Positions 58,185 to 64,000 of a stretch of 64,000 nt of DNA are shown one piece after another (positions within the stretch are counted from its first letter, which is position 1; every line of letters starts with the position of its first letter). The DNA is from Streptomyces echinoruber. Lineage in GTDB: Bacteria; Actinomycetota; Actinomycetes; Streptomycetales; Streptomycetaceae. The stretch lies in the NCBI RefSeq assembly GCF_014651135.1, contig NZ_BMWH01000029.1:1-64000 (forward strand), written 5' to 3'. The translations under genes were made by a program, and so were the position numbers. The notes under the pieces were generated by a model. The model was not told the origin of the DNA. It made no database searches and was given only the letters and a program-made list of their open reading frames with translations.

Positions 58185-58646
58185 GTGACCCGCCCTGAGG
58201 ACCCTGAAGACCCCAAGGCCCCCTCGGCTTCCGAGGACTCCGCCACCGTCCAGGCGGCCGGCTGCGTCCTGTGGCGCCGTTCCCCGGTGGACGGCGGACT
58301 CGAACTGTGCCTCGTCCACCGGCCCAAGTACGACGACTGGTCCTGGCCCAAGGGCAAGGTGAAGCGCGGCGAGGACCCGCTCGCGGGCGCCCTGCGCGAG
58401 GTCGAGGAGGAGACGGGCTGCACCGCCTCCCCCGGCGCGGAGCTGCGCACGATGCGATACGTGGCCAACGGCCGCCCCAAGCAGGTGCGTTACTGGGCGG
58501 CCGAGGCCGTCTCGGGCCGCTTCGTCCCGAACGAGGAGGTGGACCGCGTCCTGTGGCTGCCGCCGGCCGCGGCCCGCGACCGCCTCACCCAGCCCCGCGA
58601 CCGGCTCCTGGTGGACGACCTGCTGGCGGTCCTCAAGGCCACCTGA
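58185..58646 (+). CDS. Nudix hydrolase (MutT-like)
   Basis: A 153-aa Nudix protein with a complete box GKVKRGEDPLAGALREVEEE then TG (about residues 55-77) and the RPKYDDWSWPKGKVK lead-in typical of the MutT1/diadenosine-polyphosphate branch. It lies 55 bp after the CHAD gene on the same strand. Pairing with ppk suggests hydrolysis of nucleoside polyphosphates or inorganic polyphosphate-type substrates. GTG start at 58185. Confidence 0.92.
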   Translation: MTRPEDPEDPKAPSASEDSATVQAAGCVLWRRSPVDGGLELCLVHRPKYDDWSWPKGKVKRGEDPLAGALREVEEETGCTASPGAELRTMRYVANGRPKQVRYWAAEAVSGRFVPNEEVDRVLWLPPAAARDRLTQPRDRLLVDDLLAVLKAT

Positions 58647-58750
58647 CCACCGGACCGTCCGACCGCCCGACCGCCTGCTCCCCCCAACCACCAGGCCCCC
58701 GAACCGCCGGCCCCCGCCCGACCGGCACCGGCGGGCCGTCCCGGGGCTTT

Positions 58751-58957
58751 TCAGCCACCGTCCGCCGCGTGCTCCTCGGCGTCCGCCCGCGCCGCGCTGC
58801 GCGCGCGGCGGGCCGGGCCGCGCCAGCCGCAGGCGCACCGGGCCACACAGAAACGGCCCTGCTCGACGGTGGTCGTGCGGTGCTCCCCGTCCGTGTCGTC
58901 GTCCGTGTCGTCGTCCCTGTCGTCTTGGACCGGACCGAGTTCGCTGTACTGCGCCAC
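58751..58957 (-). CDS. Small Cys-containing Asp-rich protein
   Basis: A 68-aa protein beginning MAQYSELGPVQDDRDDDTDD, with the core QGRFCVARCACGWRGPARRA. Three Cys in a CVARCAC arrangement followed by Gly-Trp could bind zinc. The GTG at 58957 is chosen since MAQYSELG looks like a genuine N-terminus. Function is unknown. It stands alone on the minus strand between the Nudix and lipoprotein genes. Confidence 0.65.
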   Translation of the reverse strand: MAQYSELGPVQDDRDDDTDDDTDGEHRTTTVEQGRFCVARCACGWRGPARRARSAARADAEEHAADGG

Positions 58958-59110
58958 GCGGGCACGGTAACCGAGCAAGGTGAACGGCCCGTTCGCGCCA
59001 CGGACGCCGGCCGCGGGGGCCGCCGGCCGCGTGACGGGTCCCCCCTACCCGTCGTTAACCGGAACGACAGGGTGCCCGTGACGGACGTACCGGCTGGGGG
59101 TTGGACGGCG

Positions 59111-60022
59111 ATGGCGCAGCGGCACTGGCACAACGGCGGGGCGGTTCTCGCCGCCGGGCTCATGGTCGGCGTCTGCGCCGGTGCCGCCGGCTGCTCCGGC
59201 AGCCCCGCCGCCGCCGAGAACCCGCACGGCGCCGGTGACGCGGTCCGCACCCTGCGCCGGGCCGCCGGCGCGCTGGACGCGGCGGGCACCTCCCGGGCCC
59301 GTACGGCGATGGAGATGGCCACCGGCGGCACCCGCGTCACCATCCGCGGCGAGGGCGTCTACGACTTCCGCGCCCGGCGGGGACGGCTGACCGTGCGCCT
59401 GCCGCAGGACCCGACGGGGGCGAGCGAGCACCGCCCGATCACCGAGCTCCTCACCCCCGGCGCCCTCTACATGAAGAACCGGGGCGCCGGCGTCCCCGCC
59501 GACAAGTGGGTCCGCATCCAGGCGGCCGCCCTCTCCGACGGCAACCTGGTCACCGGCGGCGCCACCGACCCGTACGCCGCCGCCGAGGTGCTGCGCGGCA
59601 CGCGCACCGCCACGTACCTGGGCACCAGCGTCCTGGCCGGTACCCCGGTGCGGCACTACCGCGGCACCGCCGACCTCGCCCTGGCCGCCCGCGCCGCCTC
59701 CCCGGGCAACGCCCCCGCCCTGCGCGCGGCGGCGCGCGGGTTCGCCACGGCCGAGGTGCCGTTCGACGTCTACCTCGACGAACAGGGCCGCATCCGCAAG
59801 CTCCGGCACCGCTTCAGCTTCGTCAACGGGCAGCGCAAGGCCATCGTCGCGGTCGCCTCCACCACGCTCCTGTACGACTTCGGCGCCCCCGCCGCCGTAC
59901 GCCTGCCCCGCCCGCACGACATCTACGCGGGCCACATCGCCGAGAACGACGGCGAGGGCGGGGGCGAGGGCGGCGACGAGGAGCCCGGGACCGCCCGGGA
60001 CGAGAACCGGCCATCGAACTAG
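59111..60022 (+). CDS. Lipoprotein of LppX/LprG-like type
   Basis: A 303-aa exported lipoprotein. The signal region AVLAAGLMVGVCAGAAGC has a lipobox-type AAGC at residues 24-27. The mature part alternates strands (RVTIRGEGVYDFRARRGRLT, YMKNRGAGVPADKWVRI, PFDVYLDEQGRIRKLRHRFS), as in LppX/LprG hydrophobic-ligand carriers. The C-terminus is Gly/Glu/Asp-rich (GEGGGEGGDEE). The ATG at 59111 is chosen; an upstream GTG at 59078 is possible. Confidence 0.85.
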   Translation: MAQRHWHNGGAVLAAGLMVGVCAGAAGCSGSPAAAENPHGAGDAVRTLRRAAGALDAAGTSRARTAMEMATGGTRVTIRGEGVYDFRARRGRLTVRLPQDPTGASEHRPITELLTPGALYMKNRGAGVPADKWVRIQAAALSDGNLVTGGATDPYAAAEVLRGTRTATYLGTSVLAGTPVRHYRGTADLALAARAASPGNAPALRAAARGFATAEVPFDVYLDEQGRIRKLRHRFSFVNGQRKAIVAVASTTLLYDFGAPAAVRLPRPHDIYAGHIAENDGEGGGEGGDEEPGTARDENRPSN

Positions 60023-60117
60023 TCCGTGGAACTAGCCCGTACGTGCCATGCGCGGCGCCGAGGCCGCTCCCTACCCTAGGAGGGACCCTAGGAGGGGTTG
60101 ACGGCGGAAAAGAGGTG

Positions 60118-60336
60118 ATGCGCGTGGCTCCGGTCGGCGGTACGGCGGTTCAGGACCACGTGGCCCTCGCCGAGATAGAGCTGTGCGGGGACCTCATCAT
60201 CGCCGCCTCGGCCGCCCGCGGGGAGCGGCTGAGCCTGGAGAGCATAGACCGGGTGCTGAGGGTCGCCGAGGAGCGTGAACATCCACGCCCCGCCCCCGCC
60301 CCCCGCACGGGCGACGCCCCGCGGCCGGGGCGCTGA
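60118..60336 (+). CDS. Conserved small protein (72 aa)
   Basis: Begins MRVAPVGGTAVQDHVALAEI, then ELCGDLIIAASAARGERLSL. I recall near-identical small proteins at the same place in other Streptomyces, where they are unnamed. A GGAAAAGAG site precedes adjacent GTG and ATG codons. Acidic and helical in the middle, Pro-rich at the end. Function unknown. It sits between the lipoprotein and csoR genes. Confidence 0.72.
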   Translation: MRVAPVGGTAVQDHVALAEIELCGDLIIAASAARGERLSLESIDRVLRVAEEREHPRPAPAPRTGDAPRPGR

Positions 60337-60424
60337 ACCACCGCCCGTACCGGCCGCCGCACCGCCCCGCACGTGCACTTTCTCACGTGCGTTTCGCCAC
60401 ACACGCTTCGCCACGTGCGCTTTC

Positions 60425-60781
60425 TCACGTGCGCAGCAGCCGCCCGATGGCCTTCGTCGCCTCCTCCACCTTCGCGTCGATCTCGCTGCCGCCCTTCAGG
60501 GCCGCGTCGGCGACGCAGTGCCGCAGGTGCTCCTCCAGCAGTTGCAGCGCGAAGGACTGCAGCGCCTTGGTCGAGGCGGAGACCTGGGTGAGTATGTCGA
60601 TGCAGTAGACGTCCTCGTCGACCATCCGCTGCAGGCCGCGGATCTGTCCCTCGATCCGGCGCAGCCGCTTGAGGTGCTCGTCCTTGTGCTGGTGGTAGCC
60701 GTACGTGGCGTGCGCGGAGTGCTCGGGGGCGTGCGCGGTGCTCCCGGCGGGCGCCGCGCCGTCGGCGTCGGTGGTCGTCAT
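60425..60781 (-). CDS. csoR: Copper-sensing repressor CsoR
   Basis: A 118-aa DUF156 repressor. The Cu(I) ligands are visible as Cys in DVYCIDILTQV and His-x3-Cys in EEHLRHC. The N-terminus carries a His-containing extension (HAPEHSAHATYGYHQHKDEH) that could add metal affinity. It matches S. coelicolor CsoR (SCO4136, from memory). The ATG at 60781 is chosen (MTTTDADG). An ATACCC-N5-GGGTAT operator lies about 155 bp upstream, so it probably represses itself together with copper-export genes located elsewhere. Confidence 0.93.
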   Translation of the reverse strand: MTTTDADGAAPAGSTAHAPEHSAHATYGYHQHKDEHLKRLRRIEGQIRGLQRMVDEDVYCIDILTQVSASTKALQSFALQLLEEHLRHCVADAALKGGSEIDAKVEEATKAIGRLLRT

Positions 60782-60936
60782 CGCGGCCTTCCTCTCAGCC
60801 ATCTCGGTCTCACCCGGCCTCTGCGCAGGTGCCGGGCAGCCTCTTCCACGGGCAGCTCCGCGGGCAAGCCCCCGGGTCTCTCCGTCGGGCCTCTTCCCTG
60901 GACCTCTGGGCCTCTCCCCTGGCGGCCCCGGAATCC

Positions 60937-60953
60937 ATACCCCTCCTGGGTAT
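60937..60953. promoter_or_regulatory. CsoR operator
   Basis: ATACCC-CTCCT-GGGTAT, a GC-rich pseudo-palindrome of the CsoR type, is followed on the plus strand by ATGGTAG. It lies between csoR and the DUF47 gene. Confidence 0.7.
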
Positions 60954-61106
60954 ATGGTAGCCGCTTTCGCCGGGTACAGGGCACTACGCATGCCCCGTGC
61001 CGAGCATCCTGTCCGATGGGCGACACTGGGGAGGGCCCATAGCCGTGGCCGAATGATGCGCCTAGCATCAGCCTGACCGAAAACCGAAGGACCTCGAGGA
61101 CCCCAC

Positions 61107-61727
61107 GTGCGCTTTCGTCTGACCCCCAGGGAGACGAGCTTCTACGACATGTTCGCCGCCTCCGCGGACAACATCGTCACCGGCTCGAAACTCCTGATGG
61201 AACTGCTCGGAGCGGACAGCTCCGCCCGAGCCGAGATCGCAGAGCGTATGCGGGCCGCGGAACACGCAGGTGACGACGCCACGCACGCGATCTTCCACCA
61301 GCTGAACTCCTCGTTCATCACGCCGTTCGACCGCGAGGACATCTACGCCCTCGCCGGCTCCCTCGACGACATCATGGACTTCATGGAGGAGGCCGTCGAC
61401 CTGGTCGTCCTCTACAACATCGAGGAACTGCCCAAGGGTGTCGAGCAGCAGATCGAGGTCCTGGCGCGCGCGGCCGAACTCACCGCCGAGGCCATGCCGA
61501 ACCTGCGCACCATGGAGAACCTGACCGAGTACTGGATCGAGGTCAACCGCCTCGAGAACCAGGCCGACCAGATCCACCGCAAGCTCCTGGCCCACCTCTT
61601 CAACGGCAAGTACGACGCCATCGAGGTGCTCAAACTCAAGCAGATCGTGGACGTGCTGGAGGAGGCGGCGGACGCGTTCGAGCACGTGGCGAACACGGTG
61701 GAGACCATCGCCGTCAAGGAGTCCTGA
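61107..61727 (+). CDS. DUF47 (PhoU-like) protein
   Basis: A 206-aa all-helical protein: RFRLTPRETSFYDMFAASAD, MRAAEHAGDDATHAIFHQL with metal-ligand acidic residues, and TPFDREDIYALAGSLDDIMD, the family E/DxxxD pattern. DUF47 proteins partner with PiT transporters and are thought to tune phosphate uptake. Seven bases separate it from pit. GTG start at 61107, preceded by GAGGACC. The divergent csoR operator lies upstream but copper control of this operon is unlikely to be more than incidental. Confidence 0.93.
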   Translation: MRFRLTPRETSFYDMFAASADNIVTGSKLLMELLGADSSARAEIAERMRAAEHAGDDATHAIFHQLNSSFITPFDREDIYALAGSLDDIMDFMEEAVDLVVLYNIEELPKGVEQQIEVLARAAELTAEAMPNLRTMENLTEYWIEVNRLENQADQIHRKLLAHLFNGKYDAIEVLKLKQIVDVLEEAADAFEHVANTVETIAVKES

Positions 61728-61734
61728 CCCGTCC

Positions 61735-62733
61735 ATGGACACCTTCGCCCTGGTCGTGACCATCGCGGTCGCGCTCTTCTTCACCTACACCAACGGCTTC
61801 CACGACTCCGCCAACGCGATCGCGACCTCGGTGTCGACACGTGCGCTCACGCCACGGGCCGCCCTGCTGATGGCGGCGGTCATGAACCTGGCGGGCGCCT
61901 TCCTCGGCTCCGGCGTGGCGAAAACCGTCAGCGAGGGCCTGATCCAGACGCCCGAAGGCTCGACGGGCATGGGCATCCTCTTCGCCGCGCTGGTGGGCGC
62001 GATCACGTGGAACCTGATCACGTGGTACTTCGGCCTGCCGTCCTCCTCCTCCCACGCCCTGTTCGGCGGCATGGTGGGCGCGGCGCTCGCCGGCGGCACG
62101 GCGGTGCACTGGAACGGCGTGCTGGACAAGATCATCATTCCGATGTTCCTGTCCCCCGTCGTCGGCCTGATCGCCGGCTACCTGGTCATGACGGCGATCA
62201 TGTGGATCTTCCGCCGGGCCAACCCCCACAAGGCCAAGCGCGGCTTCCGCATAGCCCAGACCGTCTCTGCCGCGGGCATGGCCCTGGGCCACGGCCTGCA
62301 GGACGCCCAGAAGACGATGGGCGTCGTGGTCCTGGCCCTGGTCATCGCCGGCCACGAGAACTTCGGCGACCCCATCCCGGTCTGGGTCAAGATCATCTGC
62401 GCCGTGATGCTGTCCTTCGGCACCTACGCCGGCGGCTGGCGCATCATGCGCACCCTCGGCCGCAAGATCATCGAACTCGACCCGCCCCAGGGCTTCGCCG
62501 CGGAGACGACCGGCGCGTCGATCATGTTCGTCACCGCGTTCCTCTTCAAGGCCCCCATCTCCACCACCCACGTCATCACCTCCGCCATCATGGGCGTCGG
62601 CGCGACCAAGCGCGTCAACGCCGTCCGCTGGGGCGTCGCCAAGAACATCGTCCTGGGCTGGTTCATCACCATGCCGGCCGCCGCGGTGGTCGCTGCGCTG
62701 GCTTTCGGAGTGGTGAAACTGGCGGTGCTGTAG
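61735..62733 (+). CDS. pit: Low-affinity inorganic phosphate transporter (PiT)
   Basis: A 332-aa PiT-family permease with about nine to ten membrane helices. Both family signatures are visible: YTNGFHDSANAIATSVSTRA near the N-terminus and GHGLQDAQKTMG in the second half; FGLPSSSSHALFGG and APISTTHVITSAIMG are the paired repeats. It imports metal-phosphate complexes with protons. It follows DUF47 in one operon and is convergent with the pst operon, placing low- and high-affinity uptake side by side. Confidence 0.96.
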   Translation: MDTFALVVTIAVALFFTYTNGFHDSANAIATSVSTRALTPRAALLMAAVMNLAGAFLGSGVAKTVSEGLIQTPEGSTGMGILFAALVGAITWNLITWYFGLPSSSSHALFGGMVGAALAGGTAVHWNGVLDKIIIPMFLSPVVGLIAGYLVMTAIMWIFRRANPHKAKRGFRIAQTVSAAGMALGHGLQDAQKTMGVVVLALVIAGHENFGDPIPVWVKIICAVMLSFGTYAGGWRIMRTLGRKIIELDPPQGFAAETTGASIMFVTAFLFKAPISTTHVITSAIMGVGATKRVNAVRWGVAKNIVLGWFITMPAAAVVAALAFGVVKLAVL

Positions 62734-62835
62734 GGCGAACGCCCGCGAGCCCGCCGTGATGGCGGGGGCAAGGCCTCCCGCCGGGGTCCGGGGCGCGGCG
62801 CCCGCCGGGGCTGCGGGGAACCCCGCCCGGGGGTG

Positions 62836-63345
62836 CACCCAGCCGGGTGCGGGAGCGCACACCCTCAGCCGGGTGCGGGAGCGCACACCCTCAGCCGGGT
62901 GCGGGAGCGCACACACTCCGCCGGGTGCAGGGGCGCACACACTCCGCCGGGTCCCGGAACACAACCCCGCCGGAGTCCGATCCCCAGCTCCCGCCGGCCG
63001 CAAGGGGCGCAGTCCCCGGCCGAGACCCGGGGCGGAGCGCCCCGCTGGGACCCGGGGCGCAGCCCCCGCCCGGGGTCCGGGGCAGAGCCCCGTGGCGGGG
63101 CCTTCTGTCCGACCGAAACGGGCGGGTGGGAAACCCCCGGGGGCGCAGCCCCCGCCCGGGATCCGGGGCGGAGCCCCGTGGCGGGGCCTTCTGTCCGACC
63201 GAAACGGGTGGGCGGGCGGGAAACCTCCCGGGGGCGCAGGGGCGCAGCCCCCGCCCGGTATCCGGGACGCAACCCCCGGCCGGGCCCCGGGACGGAGCGC
63301 CCCGCCGGGGTCCGGGGCAGAGCCCCGTGGCGGGGCATGTGCCCC
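62836..63345. repeat. Repeat-filled region between pit and pstB
   Basis: A 26-bp tandem array (CAGCCGGGTGCGGGAGCGCA + CACCCT) at about 62839-62965 is followed by two to three longer units that share GAGCCCCGTGGCGGGGC and TTCTGTCCGACCGAAACGGG. No gene is supported in 62734-63547. Confidence 0.85.
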
Positions 63346-63382
63346 ACCGAGACGGGCGGGCGGGTGGGCAAAAAACACGGAC

Positions 63383-63413
63383 GGGCCCGCCCCCGAACCC
63401 CAGGGGCGGGCCC
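63383..63413 (-). terminator. Intrinsic terminator of the pst operon
   Basis: GGGCCCGCCCC pairs with GGGGCGGGCCC (11 bp, 9-nt loop). On the minus strand a TTTTTT run follows within ten bases. It lies 135 bp after the pstB stop. Confidence 0.8.
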
Positions 63414-63472
63414 TTCCCGGCCTCGCGGTGGCACCGCCATGCAGCACCGCGAGGAGTCACCACCGAGCACCG

Positions 63473-63540
63473 ACACCGGCACCGGCACCGGCACCGGCAC
63501 CGAGTCAAGTCGGGTCGGGTCGGGTCGGGCCGGGTCGACG
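63473..63540. repeat. Short microsatellites (CCGGCA and GGGTC units)
   Basis: About five CCGGCA hexamers followed by GGGTC pentamers, immediately before the pstB stop codon. Confidence 0.85.
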
Positions 63541-63547
63541 CCCCGGC

Positions 63548-64000
63548 TCAGCCGAACCGGCCGGAGATGTAGTCCTCGGTCGCCTGCACCGACGGGTTGG
63601 AGAAGATCCGCTCGGTGTCGTCGATCTCGACGAGCCGTCCCGGCTGCCCCACTCCGGCGAGGTTGAAGAACGCCGTCCGGTCGGACACGCGCGCGGCCTG
63701 CTGCATGTTGTGCGTCACGATGACGATCGTGAAGCGCTCCTTCAGTTCTCCGATGAGGTCCTCGATCGCCAGCGTGGAGATCGGGTCGAGCGCCGAGCAC
63801 GGCTCGTCCATCAGCAGGACCTTCGGCTCGACGGCGATCGCCCGCGCGATGCACAGCCGCTGCTGCTGACCGCCGGAGAGGCCGGCGCCGGGCTTGTTCA
63901 GCCGGTCCTTGACCTCGTTCCACAGGTTCGCGCCCCGCAGCGACTTCTCCACGACGTCCTGCAGTTCGCTCTTCTTGTGCATGCCGTTCAGCCGCAGCCC
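63548..64000 (-). CDS. pstB: Phosphate ABC transporter ATP-binding protein, 3' part
   Basis: The C-terminal 151 residues are present and the gene continues beyond the window. ABC signature LSGGQQQRLCIARAI, Walker B VLLMDEPCSALDP and switch His in VTHNMQQAARVSD are intact, and GRLVEIDDTERIFSNPSVQA then TEDYISGRFG is the typical PstB end. It powers high-affinity phosphate uptake with PstSCA, presumably encoded further to the right. It is convergent with pit and ends in a strong terminator. Confidence 0.96.
   Translation of the reverse strand, partial: GLRLNGMHKKSELQDVVEKSLRGANLWNEVKDRLNKPGAGLSGGQQQRLCIARAIAVEPKVLLMDEPCSALDPISTLAIEDLIGELKERFTIVIVTHNMQQAARVSDRTAFFNLAGVGQPGRLVEIDDTERIFSNPSVQATEDYISGRFG

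Overview
This is a chromosomal segment of a Streptomyces species. The evidence is the very high GC content with G/C-rich third codon positions, frequent GTG starts, and genes characteristic of the genus: mycothiol biosynthesis (mshA, mshD), the developmental pair devA-devB, the WhiG anti-sigma factor rsiG, the nickel regulator nur, the orphan nitrogen regulator glnR, and csoR. From memory, the backbone order matches the S. coelicolor SCO4206 (gpmA) to SCO4138 (pit) region read in the opposite direction. Accessory insertions interrupt it.

Region by region: 1-2300 is a decayed element edge: a nonsense-interrupted HATPase gene, a Nudix/GntR pair reminiscent of pSAM2-type Pif/KorSA, and a frameshifted small gene. 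2600-15830 is backbone: gpmA, an MFS transporter, DUF2000, an AraC regulator, a methyltransferase, a YbjN-like protein, mshA, a second methyltransferase, an NlpC/P60 hydrolase, a receiver-PP2C phosphatase, DUF2516, an HbhA-like protein and an XRE regulator with a perfect operator-like palindrome. 16089-16567 is a wrecked TniB/TnsC-type transposition ATPase with a 16-bp triplication. 16600-28800 holds DinB, an SGNH hydrolase, a phosphotransferase, devB-devA, twin small membrane proteins with matching palindromes, an Eis-like acetyltransferase, asparaginase, rsiG, dtd, ygfZ and nur.

28782-31743 is a three-gene accessory operon between nur and nitrobindin: a HEPN Abi-like protein, an N6-adenine methylase with an N-terminal HTH, and a half-size HsdS. 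No restriction subunit is visible, so it is a candidate minimal defence module. 32100-48000 returns to backbone: nitrobindin, a 32-aa membrane peptide, three coupled anchored proteins, DsrE, DUF3099, a sulfurtransferase operon with a Cys-containing leader peptide and hairpin, DUF2993, a Pro/Gln-rich membrane protein, MoaD, an alpha/beta hydrolase, glnR with a coupled upstream ORF, a LacI regulator, a trypsin-like protease and a two-component system.

48082-52532 is the most striking cargo. A LytR-CpsA-Psr ligase and a class I hyaluronan-synthase-like glycosyltransferase preceded by a coupled 62-aa ORF are on the minus strand. A UDP-glucose 6-dehydrogenase is divergent from them. Together they could make a GlcA/GlcNAc (hyaluronan-like) polymer and possibly anchor it to the wall. 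52787-64000 is mshD followed by a phosphate/polyphosphate neighbourhood: ppk, CHAD, Nudix, a lipoprotein, csoR with a visible operator, DUF47-pit, and the 3' part of pstB cut by the window edge.

Non-coding sequence is unusually rich in minisatellites (22-, 11-, 45-, 29-, 26-, 16- and 13-bp units) and contains three copies of a palindromic element, two of them apparently inserted in coding sequence and one overlapping the glnR leader. No tRNA, rRNA or CRISPR array was recognised.
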